From NCBI GenBank assembly GCA_001799575.1, contig MGTT01000028.1, positions 143,274-207,273 on the forward strand: a DNA stretch of 64,000 bases. The letters run 5' to 3'. This document shows, one piece after another, positions 57,791 through 64,000 of the stretch (within the stretch, counting starts at the first letter, position 1; every line of letters starts with the position of its first letter). A program made the translations under genes and the position numbers. The notes beneath the pieces are model-generated. The model ran no database searches. It was not told the origin of the DNA and saw only the letters and a program-made list of their open reading frames with translations. The DNA comes from Elusimicrobia bacterium GWA2_56_46. Its GTDB lineage: Bacteria > Elusimicrobiota > Elusimicrobia > Elusimicrobiales > UBA9959.

Positions 57791-58423
57791 ATGACGGATA
57801 AGCTGGAGAATTTTAGGAAAATTGCTGTAGCGTTCGCGGACGGCCTGAAAGCTGTCGCCGGAGTGGAGGAAATTGCGGTTTTCGGTTCGGTTGCGGGCGG
57901 CGATCGGTATCCGTCCGATGTGGATGTCGCGATAATCTTGAGTTCACTGTCCGGTTTAGCGCAGGTAGCCAGGCATAAACGTAAGGTGGATAACTCTAAT
58001 TATCTCGACGTGTTCCTTTTCGACGGGCGAAAATTTATGGGCAACGTGTGCCACCGCAAGGATTGTCCGGGCCAATCCATGGAGTGTTATCAGCCAGGCT
58101 GCGGCCGTAATAAATTCATCAGAGTGCGCGAGGGTCTGGTGCCGGATCCGGCACGGTGGTTTAAAACGCCGCTTATAGTTCTCCAAAAGCATGATGATAA
58201 AAGCGTTTTTCTGGATTGGCAAAAAGATATCTTGCGCAGCCTTGGTCTGACAGCCCCGGAAGCCTATCAGGTCAGGGGAAGCATTACGGAAAAATGCCGT
58301 CAATGCGGAAGCGGATTTGAGATCAATCCGGGTGAGCAGAAATATTTTGAAAGCATGGGTTTTAAACTCCCCAAACGGTGCCAGCCCTGCCGCGACGGGA
58401 GCAGGGGTCTGGAAGAAGTGTAG
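57791..58423 (+). CDS. Nucleotidyltransferase with cysteine-rich and zinc-ribbon segments
   Basis: From ATG 57791 the protein has 210 residues; a longer frame from 57599 begins in the palindromic repeat. Residues 20-45 carry the nucleotidyltransferase signature FGSVAGGDRYPSDVDVAI (GSx-G-SDxD), as in MNT/KNT-type minimal enzymes. A middle segment has CHRKDCPGQSMECYQPGC, and a C-terminal zinc ribbon has CRQCGSGFEINPGEQKY and CQPCR. Target of nucleotidyl transfer unknown; it may also be a non-catalytic DNA- or RNA-binding protein. The gene is plus-strand, divergent from the Bat operon, and starts about 80 bases after the repeat. Confidence 0.7.
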   Translation: MTDKLENFRKIAVAFADGLKAVAGVEEIAVFGSVAGGDRYPSDVDVAIILSSLSGLAQVARHKRKVDNSNYLDVFLFDGRKFMGNVCHRKDCPGQSMECYQPGCGRNKFIRVREGLVPDPARWFKTPLIVLQKHDDKSVFLDWQKDILRSLGLTAPEAYQVRGSITEKCRQCGSGFEINPGEQKYFESMGFKLPKRCQPCRDGSRGLEEV

Positions 58424-58504
58424 AGAGAGTTAGGTAACGGCAGGCCTGCAGGTTCGCGGGGCCTGCCGGGGGGTGGGTTCCCCTGTCCAGGAGGCCCAAG
58501 TTTA

Positions 58505-58560
58505 GTTATAATTATCGCAGGATGCAATCTTCTGAATTCCAATTGAGGAATTCGGGGTAG
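58505..58560 (+). promoter_or_regulatory. Promoter/operator region of the RDD gene
   Basis: TATAAT at 58507-58512 is a consensus -10 box; no good -35 box is seen upstream. Downstream, GAATTCC (58534-58540) and GGAATTC (58547-58553) form an inverted repeat with a 6-base gap, a possible operator in the leader. GTAGGAG precedes the ATG of the RDD gene by about seven bases. Confidence 0.5.
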
Positions 58561-58567
58561 GAGATAT

Positions 58568-59434
58568 ATGGAAAACGAGAATTTTCAGTTTAATCCTGAG
58601 ACCGTCGGCGGGATTTTACCGCCGGAGGAACCGCGCGGCGCGGCGCCGGCTGGGTTCAGCGAGCGTTTTCTCGCCTACGCCATCGACGCGGCCCCTTTCG
58701 TCGCCGGGGCTTATGTAACGTTCCTGGTTATGGTAAGGAGCGGGGCCGTGGAGTATTCCGCCGCCGCCGAGCTCAGGTGCAAACTGTTATGGATCCTCCC
58801 TTACCTGGTTTATGAGACGCTGCTCTCCTCCGGGGGCCGGGCCACCCTCGGGAAGTATCTGCTGGGCATCCGGGTGAAAGCCGCCGACGGTTCGGATCTT
58901 TCCGTTTCCAGAGCGTTCATACGTTCCGGTTCTTACTTTGTCAGCGCCGCGGTTCTGAACCTCGGCTATCTCATGGCGCTGGTCACGCCGGAGAAACGGG
59001 CTCTCCACGATTATATCTGCGGAAGCCGCGTGATAAGCGTAAAGGAGCGAGGCGAGTGGGCGGACGGCCTGGTGCTGGTCGTTTCCTGGGCGCTGATGGC
59101 CGTCCTTACGGGTTCCTGGATAAACAGCAATTTTCTCCGGCTGACCCCGGAGGCGAAAGAAAAGGTGGTCATGGCCGAGACCACTCTTTCAAAAGTCGCC
59201 AAGCTGGAAGAGATCCACAGGTTTAAGTACGGCCGGTATACGGAAGATCTGACGCGCCTGGCCGCGCTGACCGGCAACCCGGACGCGGTGCGCCGTGAGA
59301 TCATGAGGACTCTGGAACCCGATACCCTGGTTCTGTCTACGGACGGCCGGGCCTACGTCATTTCCGGCAAGGCCAGGAATTGGCTCAAAACCGAAGTGTC
59401 GGTCACGTCCATCCCCCCGCAGAAAAATCAGTAA
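58568..59434 (+). CDS. RDD-family membrane protein with C-terminal domain
   Basis: A 288-residue protein. Residues 28-155 form an RDD-type domain (ERFLAYAIDAAPFVAGAYV with the helix-associated Arg and Asp, and GKYLLGIRVKAADGSDLSV then DYICGSRVI), with three to four hydrophobic helices, one more at about 165-180. The C-terminal part (200-285) is soluble and reads like the pilin/secretin-associated type: KVAKLEEIHRFKYGRYTEDLTRLAAL is reminiscent of type II secretion pseudopilin headgroups. RDD proteins are thought to be transporters or channel-like; role here unknown. Start chosen at ATG with GTAGGAG upstream. Confidence 0.75.
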   Translation: MENENFQFNPETVGGILPPEEPRGAAPAGFSERFLAYAIDAAPFVAGAYVTFLVMVRSGAVEYSAAAELRCKLLWILPYLVYETLLSSGGRATLGKYLLGIRVKAADGSDLSVSRAFIRSGSYFVSAAVLNLGYLMALVTPEKRALHDYICGSRVISVKERGEWADGLVLVVSWALMAVLTGSWINSNFLRLTPEAKEKVVMAETTLSKVAKLEEIHRFKYGRYTEDLTRLAALTGNPDAVRREIMRTLEPDTLVLSTDGRAYVISGKARNWLKTEVSVTSIPPQKNQ

Positions 59435-59455
59435 AGTGACGCCGCTGGGCCGGTA

Positions 59456-59538
59456 AGCTTTGGGTCAGTGCCCCGCAGGATAGTAAAGCGGGGGCCTGGC
59501 CCCCTGGCACCCCGCGCACAACTTACGCACATGATGGT
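59456..59538 (+). repeat. Covarying palindromic repeat, short copy 5
   Basis: Shares CCGCAGGATAGTAAAG-CGGGGGCCTG and CTTACGCACATGATGG ends with copy 2 (50870-51003), but the inner stem is shortened to GGGGGCC/GGCCCCC. Lies behind the RDD gene. Confidence 0.75.
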
Positions 59539-59573
59539 CGCGCGGCGTTGTTAATTCTCCGGCGCTTCCTTAA

Positions 59574-59620
59574 ACCAAAATAATATTATCCCGCCCTTTT
59601 GATGATACGGCGTAATGACC
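59574..59620. repeat. Left inverted repeat of the methyltransferase unit
   Basis: TTATCCCGCCC (59586-59596) and TACGGCGTAAT plus CC, preceded by CCAAAA. The same sequence occurs inverted at 60518-60566: TTATCCCGCCC, ATG, TACGGCGTAAT match in about 29 of 35 positions. Confidence 0.75.
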
Positions 59621-59643
59621 GGCCCGTTGGTAAACGAATATCC

Positions 59644-60411
59644 TCAATCCTTTTTCGTATAGGTTTTAGCATTGGTGATATTCTTGACTTCAAATCTGCC
59701 TTGCCGCTTGCAGACTTTTCCTAACTCGCAAAAGAATGTCGCTTGCACATCAGGTGGAAGCATCCTGTGATCCGACATCGTCCGCATAAGACCGAGATAT
59801 GAATCTGAATCGTACTCTGTATCAAACTCATAGGAAATATTCCCCTCTGGGAAAAAGTATTTTTCCTGAAGCGAGAGGCTCGATTCAGACGAACCTGGAA
59901 CGGGGCTTGAGGACTTTACATTTGTAAAGGCCGCATTGAATTTCTGATAAAGGATATCGAGTTCGTCCTTGAGTCCGGATTCAAGCTCACGTCTGATCGT
60001 CAGGATCGCGAGATGTTTGCCCGGTTTCAGCAAACGATGCGCTTTTCCCCAAGCGACTTCGGGGCTTATCCAGTGAAAAGAATTTGCCGCAAAAATAAAA
60101 TCATATCGCTGGCTATCGCTTTTATACTCTTCAAAACTAAGACACTCAAAACTAACGGAAGGGGTGTCCGAGAAACGCTTTTTTGCGATAGAAATTAATG
60201 CCTCACTAGGGTCAATGGCGAGCACGTCAAAATCAAGTTTGCCAAACGCTCTTGTGGCCTGGCCGGAGCCGCATCCGATTTCCAGGAGCTTTGACTGTTT
60301 CACCAATCTGACGTGTTTCGCGATCTTCTTCACAAATCCCACCGGATATTCAGGACGAAAAGAATCATATTCTTCCGCAAAACTGTCAAATATTTTATTT
60401 CTAGATTTCAT
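59644..60411 (-). CDS. Class I SAM-dependent methyltransferase
   Basis: From ATG 60411 the 255-residue product begins KIFDSFAEEYDSFRPEYP, as in UbiE/Coq5-like and other type 11 methyltransferases. The SAM site LEIGCGSGQATRAFG (motif I) at about 41-55, the acidic residue in VLAIDPSE (motif II) and FIFAANSFHWIS (motif III) are clear. The frame continues 42 codons upstream but with a weak start there. Lower GC than the neighbours. The gene is bounded by a pair of inverted repeats (59574-59620, 60518-60566), so it looks like a single-gene mobile cassette. Substrate unknown. Confidence 0.85.
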   Translation of the reverse strand: MKSRNKIFDSFAEEYDSFRPEYPVGFVKKIAKHVRLVKQSKLLEIGCGSGQATRAFGKLDFDVLAIDPSEALISIAKKRFSDTPSVSFECLSFEEYKSDSQRYDFIFAANSFHWISPEVAWGKAHRLLKPGKHLAILTIRRELESGLKDELDILYQKFNAAFTNVKSSSPVPGSSESSLSLQEKYFFPEGNISYEFDTEYDSDSYLGLMRTMSDHRMLPPDVQATFFCELGKVCKRQGRFEVKNITNAKTYTKKD

Positions 60412-60517
60412 GTCGGAATCCAACTGCGTTATGATAACAAAAACCGAACGGGGCTTCCATAAATTCTCAACAGTTTCAGTATGCCCCTTAAATATCCCTG
60501 TTAAAAACAACAGGGGC

Positions 60518-60566
60518 GGGCAATTACGCCGTACCATGATTTGGGCGGGATAAATTGTGTTTTGGC
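60518..60566. repeat. Right inverted repeat of the methyltransferase unit
   Basis: ATTACGCCGTA then CAT and GGGCGGGATAA, the complement of the left repeat, followed by TTTTGG complementary to the CCAAAA before the left repeat. It overlaps the upstream end of the longer methyltransferase frame. Confidence 0.75.
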
Positions 60567-60599
60567 GAGGAAAGGAGCGCCGGGGAATTTAGCCGAGCA

Positions 60600-60728
60600 A
60601 ACATCAAATGTGTAAGTTTTATGGCGGGTGGCGACGGGCAGCCTTTTTGTCCCGCAGGTTTCCGAGGGAAGCAAAAAGGCTGCCCGTCGACAGGACCCGC
60701 CTTTGCAATCCTGCGGTTCTCGCGTCAA
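60600..60728 (-). repeat. Covarying palindromic repeat, copy 4 (inverted)
   Basis: 18-bp perfect arms CGACGGGCAGCCTTTTTG (60632-60649) and complement (60672-60689). On the minus strand the flanks read CCGCAGGATTGCAAAG-CGGG and CGCCACCCGCCAT, then ACTTACACATTTGATG, matching copies 2 and 5. The loop contains GGAAACCTGCGGGAC as in copy 1. Confidence 0.85.
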
Positions 60729-60824
60729 CGCCCATTGCCCAGGCATTACATTATATATCCTGTTAAATGAACCCCCCCGGCCACTTATAAGGCGGACGGG
60801 GGTTTTTATGCTTGTCGGCAGCCG

Positions 60825-61298
60825 TTACTGGCGGCTCTTTTCGGAGCCGCTCTGGCAGGGCAGGCAGTAGCGGGCGGAAGGCAGCGCTTTGATCCGTTTC
60901 TTCTCTATCGGGGTTTTGCAGTGCTCGCACAGACCGTAAACGCCGTTGTCCATCTTGCGCAGGGCCGCGTCTATGCTGTCCAGCATCTTGCGCTCATTGT
61001 CGGAAAGTTCAAACAGTATTTCCTTGTCGAGGCTTTGCGTGGCCTGGTCTATGGAATCCCCGACTTCGGGCTCCAGCATATCCAGATTTTTCTTGTCTTC
61101 CACGTTCTTGGAAAGGCTGCCGCGCATTTCGTCCAGTTTGGTTTTTATTTCCGCCAGTTCTTTTTTTGTGAAGCCTTCCGCCGGATGTTTTACCGCGGAC
61201 TTGGCTTTCGCCGCGCGTGGAGCGCGCCGCGCCTTTTCCCCGGCTTTCGCTTTTGCGGCTTTTTTGGTGTGCTTAGCCGGTTTTTTGTTTTTCTTCAT
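60825..61298 (-). CDS. DksA/TraR-family zinc-finger protein
   Basis: A 157-residue protein that may bind RNA polymerase through its secondary channel, as DksA does. N-terminal 45 residues are Lys/Ala-rich and disordered. A coiled coil follows (45-118) with a DxxDxA motif at 81-86 (DSIDQA), the DksA tip signature. The C-terminal zinc finger has C124, C127, C145, C148 (C-x2-C-x17-C-x2-C), in GLCEHCKTPIEKKR and YCLPCQ. This supports a real DksA-like regulator rather than a generic TraR finger. The Lys-rich extension is an addition; standard DksA has 151 residues with a different N-terminus. Promoter not identified. Confidence 0.88.
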   Translation of the reverse strand: MKKNKKPAKHTKKAAKAKAGEKARRAPRAAKAKSAVKHPAEGFTKKELAEIKTKLDEMRGSLSKNVEDKKNLDMLEPEVGDSIDQATQSLDKEILFELSDNERKMLDSIDAALRKMDNGVYGLCEHCKTPIEKKRIKALPSARYCLPCQSGSEKSRQ

Positions 61299-61415
61299 TG
61301 TGTCGCTCCTTATCCGCGCAAATAAAACGGTATTTAACGATACTTCCCCCGCTTACCCCGTAAAAGAATGAATGAAAATCTATAAAATTTGACCCTGGAA
61401 GTCAAACTGCGGATT

Positions 61416-62483
61416 TTATTTCAATGATACGGCTTTCATCTTTGTAAAGATGGAGCGGTCGCGGCGGTTGAAGACCGGATTTCGGAAAGGGAAATCGAAA
61501 GTGACGGAGATCTTGTGAGTGGAGCCCAGTTCCCCCAGCGGCACAAAGGCGTAGTCCAGGCTGAAGAAGTGAAAGGTTCCGCCCACGCCCATAGTGAAGC
61601 CGCCGAGCCCGTCTTTCAGGCGCTGGGTGTTCAGGCCCGCCCTGGCGCTCAGGCGGGTGAGTTCGTTGGGTTCGGTCGAGAGTTCGGAACCGAGAAGCAG
61701 GCTGGGGGCGTTCTGCTTGGGGAGCACCAGGTCGGCCGAGAACAGCATGTTCCTGAAAGGGTTTACCGCGCCCGCCAGTTTAAAGGTCAGCGGCAGGGGG
61801 CTGGAATCCACGTCGTAGCGCATGCCGGAGCCGAGATTGGTCATAGTTACGCCCAGACGGTAGGGGATGCTGGCGAAATTATAGGTCATGATGCCCAGGT
61901 CGCCGGCATAAGCGTGAGCCGATTCCACGATCTGGGACTTTATGTATTTGGCCGAAACGCCGATGGACACGTCCATGTTCCTGTCAGAGAACTCAAGGAT
62001 CGCCTTACTGTAGGAAAGCGTTAACACCTCGTCGCGCGGCGAGAAAGTCCCCAGTTTGTCCCCGCTGGCGTTCGTGCGGTCTATGGCGCCGATGTCGGTC
62101 AGCAAAACCGAACCCGCGAGAACCGAATCGTATGAAAGGCGGTGGGCGTACGCCGCGTACTGGTAAGAGATGTCCGCCACGTATTGGGATCGCATAAAGA
62201 TCGCCGAAAGTTTGGGTATCTGTACGAGCCCGGCCGGGTTCCAGTAGATCGCGGAGGCCTCTTCGCTGATAGCGCTATAGGCGCCTCCCATGGCGGCGGC
62301 CCTGGCGCCGACGGGCAGGTTTAAAAAGTCCGCGCTGGTGGTGCCGGCCGCTTTCGAGGAGAAAAATCTGTTCTTTTCTGTCGCGCCCGCCGCGCCGGGA
62401 AAGAGGTATATGAGCGCAAGCAGGCACGCGGCGGCGTAAACCGCCGTCTTCGCGTTAACCCGGATGTGATCAAGAGCTTTCAT
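61416..62483 (-). CDS. PorV/PorQ-family outer-membrane protein
   Basis: From ATG 62483 a 355-residue exported protein with a signal peptide (about 1-34). The mature N-terminus has GTTSADFLNLPVGARAAAMG then GAYSAISEEASAIYWNPAGL, the family signature of PorV/PorQ (UPF0164-type) barrels. The rest is a 14-strand-like barrel. In Bacteroidota PorV is a type IX secretion component, but here its partner is unknown. A GTG start nine codons upstream (62510) is possible. The gene follows the FN3 protein with its sorting-like C-terminus by 36 bases on the same strand, so the two may be functionally linked. Confidence 0.82.
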   Translation of the reverse strand: MKALDHIRVNAKTAVYAAACLLALIYLFPGAAGATEKNRFFSSKAAGTTSADFLNLPVGARAAAMGGAYSAISEEASAIYWNPAGLVQIPKLSAIFMRSQYVADISYQYAAYAHRLSYDSVLAGSVLLTDIGAIDRTNASGDKLGTFSPRDEVLTLSYSKAILEFSDRNMDVSIGVSAKYIKSQIVESAHAYAGDLGIMTYNFASIPYRLGVTMTNLGSGMRYDVDSSPLPLTFKLAGAVNPFRNMLFSADLVLPKQNAPSLLLGSELSTEPNELTRLSARAGLNTQRLKDGLGGFTMGVGGTFHFFSLDYAFVPLGELGSTHKISVTFDFPFRNPVFNRRDRSIFTKMKAVSLK

Positions 62484-62519
62484 AACTATCCGTGCCTGCC
62501 CGTTCCGCACACTATGCCG

Positions 62520-64000
62520 TTACCTTTCCACCGCTATTTTCACGACTTTCTTGCCCGCGCTGGAATCTATTACGGCAAGATAAATTCCGCTGCCCACCAT
62601 GACGCCGGATTTATTTACGGCGTTCCAGGTGAGGATGCCGGTGGTTCCGGCCGTGCCTTCCCACACTTTTTCTCCGGAGAGCGTATAGATCTTGACCTTG
62701 GCCGCGGCGGGCAGGTTGTCTATGGTGATGAAGCCCTGGAACCTGTTGGTATAGAAAGGGTTGGGGTAGACGCGCACCGCGCTTAAACTTGAGGCGGCGG
62801 TCTTCTCCATCAGCTGAAAAATGCTGAAATGGTTCAGGTTGGCGGTTATGGTTCTGTTCCCGGGGCTTAAAAGAGTGTCAAGCGGCAGGCAATCGCCCGA
62901 AACGGGATTATATCTCCCCAGAACTATATGCTGGCGTTTTGCGTCTATGGTCGCCCAGGCCGGCCCGTCATAGCTCAGATTGAGCGTCACAGGCACCTGC
63001 GGCTGGGCGTTGTTCTGCGTGTAAACCTGCACTTCCACTACCGGGATGCCGGACTGTCCGCAGGAATTGGTGGCCGAGGAGGAAATGGCGATGGCGGTCT
63101 GCGTCGGGAAAGCGCCGGAGGGGACGGTCAGCGAGACGGCGCGGCCGTCGGGCAGGAGGCCGGCTATCATGACGTCCCTGGAGGGGTCGCTGGTGCCGCC
63201 CAGCGAACCGCCGGGCGCCCCGCCGGGCCCCGGCAGCGTATAAGCGGCCGGTACGCATTGAGTACGGGCCGTTTCTACGAAAGCGCCGTTCATCGCCGCG
63301 ACGTCGAAATAATATGTGGTAGCGGTTAAAAGTCCGTTGATGGAGAGAGTGTTCGCCGTGTAGGCCTGCGCGAAAGACTTGAGTTTTGTCACGGTTCCGG
63401 TAAAGCCGGGGTTGGTTGTGAAGCGCACCTCGTACCAGGTGGAGGCCGGATTGGTTCCCACATTCCAGGTCAGGGTTATGCCGGACATGGAAATCTCGGC
63501 CGGCCTGAGATTCGTCGGAGGCTGCGCCAGAGTGTACGCCGTTCCCAGGCTGACGGAAGAGGTTTCCAGGTTAGACTCGTTCATCGCGCTCACGCGGGCA
63601 AAATATTGTTTGTTAGGGGATAAACCGGTGAGGCTGACGGCGGTTCCGGTCGTGGTCTGGGCCACGGGCGAGGTGAAATTTATATCGTTGGCGTAGCTGA
63701 CGTTATACCGCGTCCCGGAAGGGTTCCCGTTGGCGATCCAGTTCAGCGTAAGCCCGGAGGAGGTGATGCCGGAGAAAGCCGGCGCGTAAGGCAGGGGCTG
63801 CACCGCCAGGGTGTAAACGGCTTCGGAGTATGCGGCGGGGCCTTTGTTCGCCCCCACAAAGGCGTTTACGCTCACCGCATGGGCGGTGTTGGTGCTCAGC
63901 GCGGTCTGGGTGAAGCTGTTGACCGTGGTGGAAGCGAGGAAAACGGCGGTTCCGGGGGCGGTGCCGGCGGTCACGTCGTAAATCTCATAGGAAGGGTTCC
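62520..64000 (-). CDS. Fibronectin-III repeat surface protein, 5' end cut by window edge
   Basis: The frame is open to the right edge. At least three fibronectin type III domains are visible (segments GLTLNWIANGNPSGTRYNVS, SGITLTWNVGTNPASTWYEV and repeated TxYxxxVxAMN endings). A further ~200 residues of beta-rich sequence without FN3 signature follow, then a C-terminal domain with SAVRVYPNPF and WNAVNKSGVMVGSGIYLAVI, ending KVVKIAVER. That end matches the FlgD-Ig/T9SS type A sorting-like domains on exported proteins of Bacteroidota, Ignavibacteria and Elusimicrobiota. Likely a cell-surface adhesin or secreted protein. The true N-terminus is outside the window. Confidence 0.85.
   Translation of the reverse strand, partial: NPSYEIYDVTAGTAPGTAVFLASTTVNSFTQTALSTNTAHAVSVNAFVGANKGPAAYSEAVYTLAVQPLPYAPAFSGITSSGLTLNWIANGNPSGTRYNVSYANDINFTSPVAQTTTGTAVSLTGLSPNKQYFARVSAMNESNLETSSVSLGTAYTLAQPPTNLRPAEISMSGITLTWNVGTNPASTWYEVRFTTNPGFTGTVTKLKSFAQAYTANTLSINGLLTATTYYFDVAAMNGAFVETARTQCVPAAYTLPGPGGAPGGSLGGTSDPSRDVMIAGLLPDGRAVSLTVPSGAFPTQTAIAISSSATNSCGQSGIPVVEVQVYTQNNAQPQVPVTLNLSYDGPAWATIDAKRQHIVLGRYNPVSGDCLPLDTLLSPGNRTITANLNHFSIFQLMEKTAASSLSAVRVYPNPFYTNRFQGFITIDNLPAAAKVKIYTLSGEKVWEGTAGTTGILTWNAVNKSGVMVGSGIYLAVIDSSAGKKVVKIAVER

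Noticed and set aside
60770-60808. Terminator at the C-rich/G-rich stem upstream of T5
   Set aside because: The T tract is on the plus strand, where no gene ends, and on the minus strand, behind the DksA-like gene, no T tract follows the stem.

Overview
The window looks like chromosomal DNA from a Gram-negative (two-membrane) bacterium with GC-rich coding sequence. The outer-membrane barrel proteins, a complete Bat aerotolerance operon, a bifunctional transaldolase-glucose-6-phosphate isomerase, and a PorV-like protein beside a fibronectin-III protein with a C-terminal sorting-like domain suggest an Elusimicrobiota-type lineage. That assignment is inference from gene content; no 16S rRNA gene is present.

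Layout. 1-6.6 kb (+): cmk (cut by the window edge), plsC, a four-S1-domain ribosomal S1-like protein, a TPR membrane protein, a large metallopeptidase/propeller/Omp85-like barrel protein and a small membrane protein, with overlapping stops and starts. 6.6-7.6 kb is non-coding and full of hairpins. 7.6-14.9 kb (-): a winged-helix-like protein, two outer-membrane proteins, PstS, a chemotaxis receptor and a TPR protein. 14.9-19.2 kb: tRNA-Arg(CCU), acyP-sigma-apt, tRNA-Pro(CGG), a lipid-type glycosyltransferase, and tRNA-Pro(GGG) flanked by fragments of itself. 19.2-24.9 kb (-): the chain miaB-pilZ-miaA-hflX-plsY-bifunctional nuclease-HU.

25-34 kb is an AT-richer accessory region. It holds a secreted lipase-like hydrolase, a HExxH metallopeptidase next to a SEC-C/PD-(D/E)XK nuclease-like gene, a MarR-flavodoxin cassette and a RhuM-like gene, and is punctuated by three copies of one repeat. 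34-41.3 kb: two rsgA paralogues and a tightly packed operon with an ArsP-type permease, a cellulose-synthase-like glycosyltransferase, a GH26-like glycanase, two ferritin-like small proteins and an outer-membrane protein. 41.4-45.1 kb: tal-pgi fusion and rpiB (pentose phosphate/glycolysis). 45.3-48 kb: a DUF6429-like protein, split CoaC/CoaB and a DUF6624-like protein. 48.2-57.5 kb: the Bat operon (HEAT protein, MoxR, DUF58, BatA, BatB/C fusion, BatD, BatE). 57.6-64 kb: a nucleotidyltransferase with a zinc ribbon, an RDD protein, a methyltransferase gene bounded by inverted repeats, a DksA-like protein, a PorV-like protein and an FN3 protein cut by the window edge.

Five dispersed repeat types stand out. 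The most striking is a palindromic family (about 6.6, 50.9, 57.6, 59.5 and 60.6 kb) whose arm sequences differ between copies but still pair. Several gene starts were moved inward because the longest open frame runs through such a repeat. All function statements come from reading motifs and context; no database search was run.
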